From: Nocardioides psychrotolerans
GTDB taxonomy: Bacteria; Actinomycetota; Actinomycetes; Propionibacteriales; Nocardioidaceae
Assembly: GCF_900113685.1 (NCBI RefSeq)
Contig: NZ_FOQG01000003.1
Coordinates: 124,001 to 188,000, forward strand
Direction of reading: 5' to 3'
DNA length: 64,000 bases
Of this stretch, positions 1 through 8,410 are shown piece after piece (position 1 is the stretch's first letter; each line of letters opens with the position of its first letter). Under the pieces are notes generated by a model. It was not told the DNA's origin and searched no databases. It saw only the letters and a program-made list of their open reading frames with translations. The position numbers and the translations under genes are program-made.

Positions 1-704
1 TGCGAGAAGGACGAGCGTACGTGGACCGGCATGTTGTAGCGGCGGGCGTACTCGACACACCGCAGGTGGAGGATCTTGGCGCCCGAGGCCGCCATCTCGA
101 GCATGACCTCGGTCGAGACGCGGTCGAGCTTGCGAGCGGTGCTCACGATGCGGGGGTCCGCGGTGAAGACACCGTCGACGTCGCTGTAGATCTCGCACAC
201 GTCGGCGCCGAGGGCGGCCGCCAAAGCGACCGCGGTGGTGTCGGAGGCACCGCGCCCGAGCGTCGTGACGTCCTTGGTGTCCTGGGAGACGCCCTGGAAG
301 CCGGCGACGATCGCGATCGCGCCGTCCTTGATGGCGGCCTCGATGCGACCCGGCGTGATGTCGATGATCTTGGCGCGGCCGTGGGCGGAGTCGGTGATGA
401 CGCCCGCCTGCGAGCCGGTGAAGGACTGTGCCTTGTGCCCCAGCTGTGCGATCGCCATGGCCACCAGGGCCATCGAGATGCGCTCGCCGGCGGTCAGCAG
501 CATGTCGAGCTCGCGTGGCGGTGGCAGCGGTGTCACCTGCTCGGCGAGATCACGCAGCTCGTCGGTCGTGTCACCCATCGCGGACACCACGACAACCACG
601 TCGTTGCCCGCCTTGCGGGTGTTGACGATGCGTTGCGCGACTCGCTTGATGCCCGCGGCATCAGCGACCGAAGAGCCGCCGTACTTCTGCACGACAATGC
701 CCAC
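1..704 (-). CDS. lysC: Aspartate kinase, N-terminal part (runs off the window)
   Basis: Phosphorylates aspartate as the first step towards lysine, threonine and methionine (and diaminopimelate for the wall). The visible 234 codons begin with the family signature QKYGGSSV at residues 6-13 and contain the [15 protein letters not shown] segment of the kinase domain and the [13 protein letters not shown] segment. The C-terminal ACT regulatory domains lie outside the window, so feedback control cannot be judged. The start is the GTG at 704, with an AGGAG about 10 bases upstream; there is no other good start. It follows the DUF5063 gene in the same direction, an order I know from many actinobacteria. 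Confidence 0.95.
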   Translation of the reverse strand, partial: MGIVVQKYGGSSVADAAGIKRVAQRIVNTRKAGNDVVVVVSAMGDTTDELRDLAEQVTPLPPPRELDMLLTAGERISMALVAMAIAQLGHKAQSFTGSQAGVITDSAHGRAKIIDITPGRIEAAIKDGAIAIVAGFQGVSQDTKDVTTLGRGASDTTAVALAAALGADVCEIYSDVDGVFTADPRIVSTARKLDRVSTEVMLEMAASGAKILHLRCVEYARRYNMPVHVRSSFS

Positions 705-759
705 GTCAGCTCACTCCTGAGGTCGGGGAAGGACTCTCAGAGTCTAACGACTCCGTCGC

Positions 760-1344
760 TCAGACCGGGTCGCCGTCCAAGACCGCCTCGGCGGCGACGA
801 TCTGCTCGATCTCGGCGTCGTTGTCGACGTCGAGCCGGTCGTGGGACACCACCGAGAGCAGCGCGTTGAGCACGGCGCCGGCGAGGTTGCCCCACGAGGC
901 CACGTAGGAGAACTGCCACCACCACAGCGCCTCGGTGACGTCGCCGAGCCGGAAGTGGCGCAGGCCGTTCTCGAGGTCACTGGCGATCGACGTCAGGTCG
1001 TCGGAGAGCTGGCTCTCGACCACGTCGGGCACGTAGGGGTCGAAGACGAAGCTGTAGGTGTCGACGTTGCCGAGCAGGACGGCCAGCCGCAGGCGCATCT
1101 CGTCGAGGTCGGCCTCCGGTCCCACGTCGGGCTGGTAGTCGGCGGTCGGCGTGAAGTCGCGCTGGGCGCCGAGCCGGGCGCCGGCGAGCAGCACCTGGCT
1201 GATCTCGAGCAGCAGCAGCGAGATCGCCTGGCCCGAGGTCACCTCCCGGCTGATCGCCCGCAGCGCGATCAGGAAGCTCTCGACGCTGTCGGCGATCTCT
1301 TGAGCGAAGTCAGATGTCTCGGAGTCGATCTGTGGTGCGGTCAT
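760..1344 (-). CDS. DUF5063 domain protein
   Basis: A 194-residue acidic, soluble, mostly helical protein with no signal peptide or membrane segment. The run [14 protein letters not shown] near residue 138 and the [19 protein letters not shown] region fit the DUF5063 family, whose function is unknown. Its ATG overlaps the recR stop by four bases (ATGA), so the two are translationally coupled, and it sits between recR and aspartokinase as in other actinobacteria. That conserved position is the main support for a real gene. No role is proposed. Confidence 0.88.
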   Translation of the reverse strand: MTAPQIDSETSDFAQEIADSVESFLIALRAISREVTSGQAISLLLLEISQVLLAGARLGAQRDFTPTADYQPDVGPEADLDEMRLRLAVLLGNVDTYSFVFDPYVPDVVESQLSDDLTSIASDLENGLRHFRLGDVTEALWWWQFSYVASWGNLAGAVLNALLSVVSHDRLDVDNDAEIEQIVAAEAVLDGDPV

Positions 1345-1937
1345 TCGGCTGCTCGTCTCCCTGCGAAGGCTCGTCCCAAGGTGACCTCGTCGGCGTATTC
1401 GAGGTCACCACCCACCGGCAGTCCACTCGCCAAGCGGGTGACTTGCAACCCCATGGGGCGCAGCAAGCGCGTGAGATAGGTCGCGGTCGCCTCCCCCTCG
1501 AGGTTGGGATCGGTCGCCAGCACGACCTCGAGGACCACTCCGTCGTTGAGCCTCGGCATCAGCTCCTTGATGCGCAGCTGGTCCGGCCCGATCCCGTCGA
1601 TCGGCGAGATCGCCCCGCCGAGCACGTGGTAGCGCCCGCGGAACTCGCGGGTGCGCTCGATGGCCACGACGTCCTTGTACTCCTCGACGACGCAGAGGAC
1701 CGCCCGGTCACGCCGCGGGTCACGACAGATCCGGCACTGCTCGTCCTCGGAGACGTTGAAGCAGACCGAGCAGAACCGCACCTTCGCCTTGACCTCCATC
1801 AGCACGTCGGCCAACCGGCGTACGTCGGTCGGCTCGGCCTGCAGCAGGTGGAACGCGATGCGCTGGGCACTCTTGGGACCGACCCCCGGCAGGCGGCCGA
1901 GCTCGTCGATCAGGTCCTGGACGACACCTTCGTACAA
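1341..1937 (-). CDS. recR: Recombination mediator RecR
   Basis: RecR helps load RecA at single-strand gaps in the RecF pathway. From the TTG at 1937 the protein is 198 residues, the usual size. It has the helix-hairpin-helix stretch [19 protein letters not shown] (13-31), a four-cysteine zinc finger (C56, C59, C68, C71) and a Toprim domain with the [15 protein letters not shown] motif. A longer reading exists but lacks similarity before this TTG; starting here gives the canonical [18 protein letters not shown] opening and leaves 7 bases after ybaB. It is coupled downstream to the DUF5063 gene. Confidence 0.95.
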   Translation of the reverse strand: MYEGVVQDLIDELGRLPGVGPKSAQRIAFHLLQAEPTDVRRLADVLMEVKAKVRFCSVCFNVSEDEQCRICRDPRRDRAVLCVVEEYKDVVAIERTREFRGRYHVLGGAISPIDGIGPDQLRIKELMPRLNDGVVLEVVLATDPNLEGEATATYLTRLLRPMGLQVTRLASGLPVGGDLEYADEVTLGRAFAGRRAAE

Positions 1938-1944
1938 GGTCGGC

Positions 1945-2322
1945 TCAGAACCCCAGCTGACCGGTCGGCGGCATGCCCGGCAGGCCGCCACCCCCGGCCA
2001 ACGGCCCCAGGGCCTCGCCGGCGAGCGCGTCGGCCTGCGACTTGGCGTCGCGGTAGGCGGCCACGATCATGTCGCCGAGGTCGGTCAGGTCGTCGGCGTC
2101 GGAGCCGTCGAAGCCACCGGCCTTGATCTCGACCGCGATCAGGTCACCCACACCGCTGACCTTCACCGTCACGGCTCCGCCGGCCACGGTGCCGTCCAGG
2201 ACGGTGTCGGTGAGGCGCTCCTGGGCTGCCTGCAGCTGCTCCTGCATCTGCTGGGCCTGCTGGAGCAGGGCGTTCATGTCGAAGCCGCCGCCGCCCATGG
2301 CGTCGAAGGGGTTCTGGGTCAT
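1945..2322 (-). CDS. ybaB: YbaB/EbfC family nucleoid-associated protein
   Basis: A small DNA-binding protein of 125 residues thought to act as a dimer on the nucleoid. The glutamine-rich helix [19 protein letters not shown] (about residues 19-37) and the central [16 protein letters not shown] strands are typical of the family; the C-terminus is a glycine/proline tail. It lies between dnaX and recR in the order found across bacteria, ends 7 bases before recR and is probably cotranscribed with it. Confidence 0.94.
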   Translation of the reverse strand: MTQNPFDAMGGGGFDMNALLQQAQQMQEQLQAAQERLTDTVLDGTVAGGAVTVKVSGVGDLIAVEIKAGGFDGSDADDLTDLGDMIVAAYRDAKSQADALAGEALGPLAGGGGLPGMPPTGQLGF

Positions 2323-2385
2323 CGTGCGGTCACCTCGTGGTTGCGAACGGTTGGGACAAGACGGTGGGACAACGCTGGGACGGCC

Positions 2386-4422
2386 TCAAGAGTGCCGGAT
2401 CTCCTCGATGATCTGCGCACCGAGCTCGCGGGCGAGGAGCTCGGCACCGCCCAGCTCCTCGGAGTCGGCGTCGAGGTCGTCGGGGTGGGCGTCGGCATCG
2501 GCTGCTGCGAGGTCGGCCCCCCGGGCGGCGTCCTCGCCCGCCGGGCGGGTGGTCTGGATCGCCTCGCGGGCCGAGCGCACGGACTCGGGACCGGGACGGG
2601 ACTCGGGAGCGCCGGGCTCCGCAGCCGCCGGCTCGTCGCTCGCCCAGGCCGGCGGCGCCTCGGGCACGGGTCGCTCGTCCACCGCGACCGGCAGGTCGGG
2701 TCGCACCGGCTCGGGCTGCGGCGGCCCGGCTGCGGGAGGTGGCGGGACGTCGGCCGAGGCTCCCGGGTCGACGATCGTCTCGACCTGCCAGTCGGCGCCC
2801 ACGACGTCGATGGCGGACTGGCGCACGATCTCGGAGCTGCCGCCGTTGTCGAAGGAGTCGCGGGCCCCGGCGTTGGAGAATCCCAGCGTGAGCGTCGTGG
2901 CGTCGACGGCGACCACCTGGGCGTGCTGGGTGAGGTGGATCCAGGTCACCCGTCGCCGCTGCTTGGTGGCCTCGACGATGTCGGGCCACAGGCGTCGTAC
3001 GTCGACGAGCGAGAGGGTGCTCGAGCCGACGACCGCAGGAGCAGGGACCGGCTCGGGCTCCGGCTCCGGCTCCGGCTCCGGCGCGACCGGTGCGGGGGGT
3101 GGCGGAGGTGGCGTGACGACCTCGCTCTCGACCACCGGCGCGACGGGCGCCGCGACCAGCGGCTCCGGCTCGTGCGGTGCGGGACGCACCTGAGCAGGTC
3201 GGTCCTGGCCAGGGGTGGGTGCCGGGAGAGCGTCCGGGACGGGCGCGCCACCGCTGATCGCGGCCCGGCGCTCGAGACGGTCCAGGCGCGCCAGGACGCC
3301 GTCGGTGGAGTGGTCGGCCCCGGGCAGCAGCACCCGAGCGCAGATCAGCTCTAGCAGCAGTCGGGGGGCGGTGGCGCCGCGCATCTCGGTCAGCCCGGTC
3401 GCGACCAGGTCGGCCGCGCGGGTGAGCTCGGCAGCGCCGAAGCGGGCAGCCTGGGCGACCAGTCGCTCGCCCTGGTCCTCGGAGACGTCGATCAGGCCCG
3501 TGGCGGGTGCGTCGGGCACGGCGGAGACGATGACGAGGTCGCGCAGCCGGCGCAGCAGGTCCTCGGTGAAGCGGCGTGGGTCCTGGCCGGTCTCGATCAC
3601 CTTGTCCACGACCCCGAAGACCGCCGAGCCGTCCCCTGCGGCGAAGGAGTCGACGACCTCGTCGAGCAGGGTGTCGGGCGTGTAGCCCAGCAGGCCGCTG
3701 GCCAGCGCGTAGGTGACGCCCTCCGCACCGGCGCCGCCGAGCAGCTGGTCGAGCACCGAGAGCGTGTCGCGTGCCGAGCCGGCCCCGGCGCGCACGACCA
3801 GCGGGAGCGCGGCGGGCTCGATCGAGACACCCTCCTGCTCGCAGAGCTCGGTCAGGTAGGAGGAGAGCAGCCGCGGCGGGATCAGCCTGAAGGGGTAGTG
3901 GTGGGTGCGCGAGCGGATCGTCGCGATGACCTTCTCGGGCTCGGTCGTCGCGAAGATGAAGCGCAGGTGCGGCGGGGGCTCCTCCACCAGCTTGAGCAGG
4001 GCGTTGAAGCCCTGCGTCGTGACCATGTGGGCCTCGTCGATGATGTAGACCTTGTAGCGGCTGCGCACCGGCGCGAAGAACGCTTTCTCCCGCAGGTCGC
4101 GAGCGTCGTCGACGCCACCGTGGGAGGCCGCGTCGATCTCGATGACGTCGATCGACCCCGGGCCCCCGCGGGCCAGGTCGACGCAGCTCGGACACGCCCC
4201 GCACGGGTCGGCCACGGGCGCCAGGTCGCAGTTGAGCGCCCGGGCCAGGATGCGGGCCGAGGTGGTCTTGCCGCAGCCGCGCGGGCCGGAGAAGAGGTAG
4301 GCGTGGTTGACCCGGTTGTTGGCCAGCGCCACCCGCAGCGGCTCCGTCACGTGCTCCTGCCCGATGACCTGCTGGAAGGTCTCGGGTCGGTAGCGGCGGT
4401 AAAGCGCTAGGGGTGTCTCCAC
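2386..4422 (-). CDS. dnaX: DNA polymerase III subunits gamma/tau
   Basis: ATPase of the clamp loader, which loads the beta clamp and, as tau, ties the polymerases to the replisome. Seen in the 678-residue product: Walker A GPRGCGKT (46-53), zinc cysteines C65, C74, C77 and C80, Walker B IIDEAHM near 130, and the GSARDTLSVLDQLL segment of the lid. Residues from about 385 onward form a long Pro/Ala/Glu-rich linker with a run of Glu-Pro pairs, followed by the C-terminal domain around 470-560 and an acidic tail. No A-rich slippery site is visible, so a separate gamma form by frameshift is not indicated. Confidence 0.97.
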   Translation of the reverse strand: METPLALYRRYRPETFQQVIGQEHVTEPLRVALANNRVNHAYLFSGPRGCGKTTSARILARALNCDLAPVADPCGACPSCVDLARGGPGSIDVIEIDAASHGGVDDARDLREKAFFAPVRSRYKVYIIDEAHMVTTQGFNALLKLVEEPPPHLRFIFATTEPEKVIATIRSRTHHYPFRLIPPRLLSSYLTELCEQEGVSIEPAALPLVVRAGAGSARDTLSVLDQLLGGAGAEGVTYALASGLLGYTPDTLLDEVVDSFAAGDGSAVFGVVDKVIETGQDPRRFTEDLLRRLRDLVIVSAVPDAPATGLIDVSEDQGERLVAQAARFGAAELTRAADLVATGLTEMRGATAPRLLLELICARVLLPGADHSTDGVLARLDRLERRAAISGGAPVPDALPAPTPGQDRPAQVRPAPHEPEPLVAAPVAPVVESEVVTPPPPPPAPVAPEPEPEPEPEPVPAPAVVGSSTLSLVDVRRLWPDIVEATKQRRRVTWIHLTQHAQVVAVDATTLTLGFSNAGARDSFDNGGSSEIVRQSAIDVVGADWQVETIVDPGASADVPPPPAAGPPQPEPVRPDLPVAVDERPVPEAPPAWASDEPAAAEPGAPESRPGPESVRSAREAIQTTRPAGEDAARGADLAAADADAHPDDLDADSEELGGAELLARELGAQIIEEIRHS

Positions 4423-4534
4423 GTCAGAACACTATCCACCGGCGCCGACAGCCGGTAGCGGGCCGGTCCGTCCTCCGTGGAGGACCGCTGCCCGGGCGGG
4501 TCCGGACGGATTCGGGCGGCTCCGGCAAAGAAAA

Positions 4535-4620
4535 GGCCCCCCATGCACCCGACAGAGCTCACTTACCCTTGCTGCCTTCCGGCCCTGGGGGAGTTGGGCG
4601 AGATGCCGCCACACGGGGGG
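4535..4620 (-). ncRNA. ffs: Signal recognition particle RNA, small bacterial type
   Basis: On the minus strand this is a long hairpin whose ends pair (CCCCCCGTGTGG with CCATGGGGGG-like ends allowing the central bulges). The apical region CCGGAAGGCAGCAAGGG is the conserved Ffh-binding loop of bacterial SRP RNA. It sits just upstream of dnaX, the position seen in many actinobacteria. The exact ends are estimated to within a few bases. Confidence 0.93.
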
Positions 4621-4707
4621 TTGCGGAGAAGTCTAGGTGATCCATGACGAGAGCCCGAGGTGGGATCGATTTCATCCACCCGGGACCTGCCCGGTAAGGT
4701 CTCCGGC

Positions 4708-4794
4708 GGAGGATTCGCCTAGTGGCCTATGGCGCTCGCTTGGAAAGCGGGTTGGGTGTGAAAGCCCTCAGGGGTTCGAATCCCCTATCCTCCG
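4708..4794 (+). tRNA. tRNA-Ser (anticodon GGA)
   Basis: Acceptor stem GGAGGAT pairs with ATCCTCC at 4787-4793, followed by discriminator G. The anticodon loop reads CTTGGAAAG around 4738-4747, giving anticodon GGA. A long variable arm typical of serine tRNAs and the T-loop GTTCGAATCCC follow. CCA is not encoded. The 3' end (from the T-arm) recurs in degraded form at 6083-6103 and 7979-8000, marking this gene as an integration target. Confidence 0.96.
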
Positions 4795-5195
4795 CCGCAC
4801 AGCTGGGATGACGCCGGCTCTCGTCGACAGACGGGAGCCGGCGTCCTGCGTCTCCCGTCCCAGGCCAGGCCTAGGCCAGGAGCCCGGTCGCCAGCAGACG
4901 GCGCCAGACCGCCTCTCGCTGCTGGACGAACCAGGTCGACGTGATGTGGTCGCTGTCCTTCCAGATGACCGTCCGGCCCTTGATGGGGTGGCAGAGCGGA
5001 CGGTCCGGGCAGATCACGTCGGTCAGGTCGATGGTCGCGATGCCGGAGTCCTTGGTGTCCAGGACGCCGTAGACGTTGTCGACGGCCGGCTCCTCCAGCG
5101 GTGGCTGGACCGCGCAGTCCGCGACCCGATCGGCCACGGCCAGGCAGTCGATGGGGTCGAAGCCCACGACCTCGTGGCCCTCCGTGCATTCGAAG
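4777..5195. repeat. tRNA-Ser 3' end plus acyltransferase 3' end, copy 1
   Basis: Starts in the T-arm of the intact tRNA, continues through the shared GCACAGCTGGGATGACGCC spacer and an inverted repeat (GCCGGCTCTCGTC / GACGGGAGCCGGC), and then carries the last 110 or so codons of the acyltransferase. Near-identical sequence occurs at 7979-8410 and, with an internal deletion, at 6083-6398. Similarity to the intact gene stops shortly after 5195. Confidence 0.9.
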
Positions 5196-5200
5196 ATGAG
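4871..5200 (-). pseudogene. Acyltransferase C-terminal fragment, copy 1
   Basis: Encodes in one open frame roughly the last 105-110 residues of the acyltransferase/SGNH protein complete at 8086-10152, down to the shared C-terminus RRLLATGLLA. It includes the DHIT active-site segment of the SGNH domain, but neither the acyltransferase membrane part nor the GDS nucleophile block is present, so it cannot be a working enzyme. It differs from the intact copy at shared positions (EEPAVDNVYG for EAPAVDDIYG, KDSDHITSTW for KDRDHITASW) and matches the fragment at 6132-6398 at these sites. Confidence 0.85.
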
Positions 5201-5277
5201 GTCGAGAGCGGTGTGCCTGGGTGAGGGTCGACGCGGTCGGTCGTCCAGGTGGGGCCGAGGATTGAATGGCCCGGAGA

Positions 5278-5640
5278 TCAGCTGGCGTCGTGGATGATCA
5301 CACCTGGGCGATTGATCCCCAGGTAGGTGTAGCTCGTGATCGCGGCCTCGAACTCGCGCCAGTGCTGGTCGAACATGGCGAAGAGATCGCGGGTCGAGAT
5401 GTTGCCGCAGGTGACGTGAAGGAGTCTCGCCGGCGACTTCCGAAGCAGATGAGACATTCGGAAGTCGTCGTCCTTGGTCACGACGAAGCGATCCTCGGAG
5501 TCTGCCAAGCAGGCGAGTTCTGGGTCGGGCATCGTGGCACCGCCGGGGTAGTCCTTGATGTGCCGCGCGTCGTGACCGTGCTCGGTCAGGTACGCGGCAA
5601 GCGCCTTCGGCAACTGCTGATCGACCAGGAACGCAGTCAC
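5278..5640 (-). CDS. DUF5615 PIN-like protein, probable toxin
   Basis: A 120-residue protein opening with FLVDQQLPKALAAYL, and containing DPELACLADSEDRFVVTKDDDF: the early Asp and the later KDDDF acidic cluster are what DUF5615 PIN-like proteins use as metal-binding residues. PIN domains are Mg-dependent RNases of VapC-type toxins; RNase action here is inferred. The GTG start overlaps the stop of the DUF433 gene by four bases (GTGA), the usual antitoxin-first layout. It lies in the accretion zone behind tRNA-Ser(GGA). Confidence 0.85.
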   Translation of the reverse strand: MTAFLVDQQLPKALAAYLTEHGHDARHIKDYPGGATMPDPELACLADSEDRFVVTKDDDFRMSHLLRKSPARLLHVTCGNISTRDLFAMFDQHWREFEAAITSYTYLGINRPGVIIHDAS

Positions 5641-5876
5641 GCCACGACGCGTTGCAGGCGGCCAGCGGAGTCCAGAGCTGCGAACTCAAGAACGGCGAGG
5701 ATGTCGTCTCGCTCAAGCTCTTCGTAGTCGGTAAGGATCTCGTCGTAGGTCATCCCGGAGGCCAGCAGTTCAAGGACGTCCTGCACCCGCAGGCGCATGC
5801 CGCGGATCGTCGGCGAGCCGTGGCAGATCAGTGGGTCGACTGTTATCCGGTCGAGACGGCTGACGACTTCGCTCAT
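5637..5876 (-). CDS. DUF433 protein, probable antitoxin
   Basis: A 79-residue protein with the DUF433 pattern: RITVDPLICHGSPTIRGMRL near the start, then LRVQDVLELLASGMTYDEILTDY, a winged or homeodomain-like helix-turn-helix common in VapB-like antitoxins. It precedes and overlaps the DUF5615 gene by four bases, so the two are cotranscribed and translationally coupled. By analogy it should neutralise the PIN-like partner and repress their promoter just upstream of 5876; neither is shown by sequence. Confidence 0.87.
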   Translation of the reverse strand: MSEVVSRLDRITVDPLICHGSPTIRGMRLRVQDVLELLASGMTYDEILTDYEELERDDILAVLEFAALDSAGRLQRVVA

Positions 5877-6019
5877 GGTCGGAGTCTACGCGTCGCGTTC
5901 GACGTCCGGCAGAACCTCTAGCGAGCCGTCCCGAGTCCGGCTCATGGGCTGACTCGTGTGCGACCGGCCCTGGCGATCGGCGTATCCCAAGGCTTTCATT
6001 CGCATCCAGGAACCTGGCA

Positions 6020-6398
6020 CGCACGCTCAGTTTGAGCCTGTCGAGGGGTCCCGGGGTCGTGAGGCGCTCAGAGGTCCCGTCAGTTCGAATCCCCCATCCT
6101 CCCCGCACAGCTGGGATGACGCCTCCTCGCTGCTTGACGAACCAGGTCGACGTGATGTGGTCGCTGTCCTTCCAGATGACCGTCCGGCCCTTGATGGGGT
6201 GGCAGAGCGGACGGTCCGGGTAGATCACGTCGGTCAGGTCGATGGTCGCGATGCCGGAGTCCTTGGTGTCCAGGACGCCGTAGACGTTGTCGACGGCCGG
6301 CTCCTCCAGCGGTGGCTGGACCGCGCAGTCCGCGACCCGATCGGCCGCGGCGAGGCACTCGATGGGGTCGAAGCCCACGACCCCGTAGCCCTCCGTGG
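6020..6398. repeat. Element end, tRNA-Ser remnant and acyltransferase 3' end, copy 2
   Basis: From 6020 to about 6082 the sequence resembles 7914-7978 (shared CGCTC..TTTGAGC, GG.TCCCGGGG, CCGTCAG blocks). Then a tRNA-Ser T-arm/acceptor remnant at 6083-6103 leads into the GCACAGCTGGGATGACGCC spacer. About 98 bases present in copies 1 and 3 are missing after 6122, apparently a deletion between short GCC repeats. Acyltransferase-like sequence continues to about 6398. Confidence 0.85.
6132..6398 (-). pseudogene. Acyltransferase C-terminal fragment, copy 2
   Basis: Encodes about 90 residues of the acyltransferase SGNH domain, from MGFDPIECLAAADRVADC to KDSDHITSTWFVKQR. The true C-terminus is lost: the deletion after 6122 fuses the frame to unrelated sequence. 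It shares the variant residues of the fragment at 4871-5200 rather than those of the intact gene, except for ECLAAADR, which matches the intact gene. Not functional. Confidence 0.83.
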
Positions 6399-6454
6399 GG
6401 TTGTCGGCTCATCGTTCGCCGGGTCAACTCGAATCACACGCGGTGGATCAAGGT

Positions 6455-7732
6455 TCAGGGAGCCAGGGCGGTTAGTGGGGCCGTGACAGTCCCGTCGTCG
6501 GTGACAAGGATCGGCCCGGTTCCGGTGGCGACGAGTCGAAACGCCGGCTCTCCTATCGCTGCGATGTCGACTTGTGCGATCACCGCTTGCAGCGAGGTGG
6601 CACCGACGGTGAATTGTTGGCCGCCGAGCTTGACCTCGACGGCGCCCCACCGTCCGTCGGGGAGCGTGATGATCGCGTCGATCTCCTTGTTGTTGGAGTC
6701 GCGATAGTGACTGACCTCGCCGTCGATACGCGAGGCGAACACAGTCAGATCATGAACGACGGCACTCTCGAACAGTGTGCCGAGGGTGTTGAGGTCGCCC
6801 CGTAGCTGTTGGGGACCAGCGCCCAGGGCCGCAGCGGCAAGGGCTGGGTCGACCAGGTGGAGCTTCGGTGAGGTGCGCACCCGCGCGCGCGATCGCAACG
6901 CCGGGGTCCACGGGCGCTGTGCCTCGACGATGAACAAACGCTGGAGCAGGCCGACGTAGTTGCTGACCGTCTCCTCGTCGATCGCTGGCGCGACCGTGCG
7001 GATGTCGGCCGCGAGTGTCGTGTAGGTGACCTCGGAGGCCACCGATCGCGCGAGTGCGGCGATGAGTTGCTTGACCACCTCGGGCTCATGCCGGATGTCG
7101 GCAATGCGGTGGATGTCGGTGCGTGCGACGTCGTCGATGTAGCCGCGCAGTCGATCCGAGGCCTGAGTTGGTGAAAGCGCAGTCATCGCGGGGAAGCCGG
7201 GCCGCAGCAGGTTGTCGATGACGGTGTCGAGATCGGGGGCTGCGTCAAGATCGGTCTTGGGCAGGTCCCCGTCGAACAGACCCGAGATGCTCACTGCGCC
7301 CGTTGGTGCGTCGAGCTTCTCCCACCACGACATAGTCCGCTGACGCAGCCGCAGGAACCGTCCGGCCCCGGTGTGCCGGGTGACATCGTCCGGAGGGACC
7401 GAGGAGCCGGTGAGGATGAACCGCCCGGGCTCTACAGCGGAGTCAACGGCACGGCGCACGAGGTTCCACAGGTCCGGGGCGACCTGCCACTCGTCGAGCA
7501 GCCTGGGTGCCTCGCCCTCGAGAAGTGAACGCGGCGCCACTTCGAGCAGGCGCTGGACGCCGGCATCGTCGATGAAGACGTAGGAGGCCGCGGCGTGCAA
7601 GGCCGTCATGGTCTTGCCGCTCGCGCGCGCCCCCTCGATCACCACTGCGCCGGAGGCCGCGAGGGCGCGTTGCAACGCACTGTCGATCACGCGAGGCCGG
7701 TATTCGCGTCCGAGTACCGCCACCGTATCCAT
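6455..7732 (-). CDS. AAA ATPase with DUF4143 domain
   Basis: A 425-residue protein with an AAA_14-type ATPase part (Walker A GARASGKT at 34-41, the LLDEWQVAPDLWNLVR Walker B/helix near 98, sensor-like FILTGSS near 124) and a C-terminal DUF4143 part ending in a restriction-nuclease-like fold (HYRDSNNKEIDAIITL then GAVEVKLGG, i.e. D..ExK). Such proteins are widespread in accessory regions; their role is unknown, though the nuclease-like C-terminus suggests DNA or RNA handling. It stands alone between two tRNA-Ser remnants, with no obvious partner gene. Confidence 0.88.
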   Translation of the reverse strand: MDTVAVLGREYRPRVIDSALQRALAASGAVVIEGARASGKTMTALHAAASYVFIDDAGVQRLLEVAPRSLLEGEAPRLLDEWQVAPDLWNLVRRAVDSAVEPGRFILTGSSVPPDDVTRHTGAGRFLRLRQRTMSWWEKLDAPTGAVSISGLFDGDLPKTDLDAAPDLDTVIDNLLRPGFPAMTALSPTQASDRLRGYIDDVARTDIHRIADIRHEPEVVKQLIAALARSVASEVTYTTLAADIRTVAPAIDEETVSNYVGLLQRLFIVEAQRPWTPALRSRARVRTSPKLHLVDPALAAAALGAGPQQLRGDLNTLGTLFESAVVHDLTVFASRIDGEVSHYRDSNNKEIDAIITLPDGRWGAVEVKLGGQQFTVGATSLQAVIAQVDIAAIGEPAFRLVATGTGPILVTDDGTVTAPLTALAP

Positions 7733-7913
7733 GGCGCCACAGTACCGTTCTCAGGCCGCTATGCCGACGATTGCAGGATGCCTAAGCGGATGATCGCAGG
7801 AACTGTGTCCGGATGATTGCAGCCGACGGCCGATCAAGGACGGCGTTTCCATGTGCTTCCGGCCCCGTCGATCCGCGTATTGCAACGATGTCGTTTGCTG
7901 TAGCAGCACGAAC
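7733..7913. other. Non-coding stretch between ATPase gene and repeat copy 3
   Basis: No credible reading frame on either strand. It holds the three 22-23-base spaced repeats listed separately and otherwise unassigned sequence, up to the point at 7914 where similarity with 6020 onward begins. With the following repeat this makes roughly 350 bases without a gene before the acyltransferase stop at 8086. Confidence 0.6.
7766..7822. repeat. Three short direct repeats, possible IS21-type terminus
   Basis: The motif GACGATTGCAGG recurs with small changes at 7766, 7788 and 7811, a spacing of 22-23 bases. Multiple terminal repeats of this kind are a feature of IS21-family ends; the following 90 bases also look like non-coding insertion-sequence leader. 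No transposase gene is present. An alternative is a set of operator sites for the ATPase gene that starts at 7732. Confidence 0.4.
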
Positions 7914-8410
7914 TTCACGCTCCATTTGAGCGCCAATCGGGTTCCCGGGGCAGGGGGGCGTTCGAGGGCAACCGTCAGCTCGAATCCCCTATGCTCCGCC
8001 GCACAGCAGGGATGACGCCGGCTCTCGTCGACAGACGGGAGCCGGCGTCCTGCATCTCCCGTCCCAGGCCAGGCCCAGGCCGTGCCTAGGCCAGGAGCCC
8101 GGTCGCCAGCAGACGGCGCCAGACCGCCTCTCGCTGCTTGACGAACCAGGACGCCGTGATGTGGTCGCGGTCCTTCCAGATGACCGTCCCACCCTTGATC
8201 GGGTGGCAGAGCGGACGGTCCGGGCAGATCACGTCCGTCAGGTCGATGGTCGCGATGCCGGCGGCCTCGGTGTCCAGGACGCCGTAGATATCGTCGACGG
8301 CCGGCGCCTCCAGCGGTGGCTGGACCGCGCAGTCCGCGACCCGATCGGCCGCGGCGAGGCACTCGATGGGGTCGAAGCCCGTGATCCCGTAGCCCTCGGT
8401 GCCGAAGATA
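7914..8410. repeat. Element end, tRNA-Ser remnant and acyltransferase 3' end, copy 3
   Basis: The element-end-like block at 7914-7978 matches 6020-6082. The tRNA-Ser remnant CTCGAATCCCCTATGCTCC lies at 7979-7997, altered at several positions from the intact gene, and the shared spacer and inverted repeat follow. From 8086 the sequence is the 3' end of the intact acyltransferase gene, so this copy is the one in its original context. Confidence 0.88.

Noticed and set aside
3050..3100. Repeated GGCTCC/GGCTCG units inside dnaX
   Set aside because: They encode the Glu-Pro linker of the tau protein in frame and need no other explanation.
4795..8085. Prophage or integrative element with its own integrase behind tRNA-Ser
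   Set aside because: No integrase, excisionase or phage gene is present on either strand; only remnants and accessory genes are seen.
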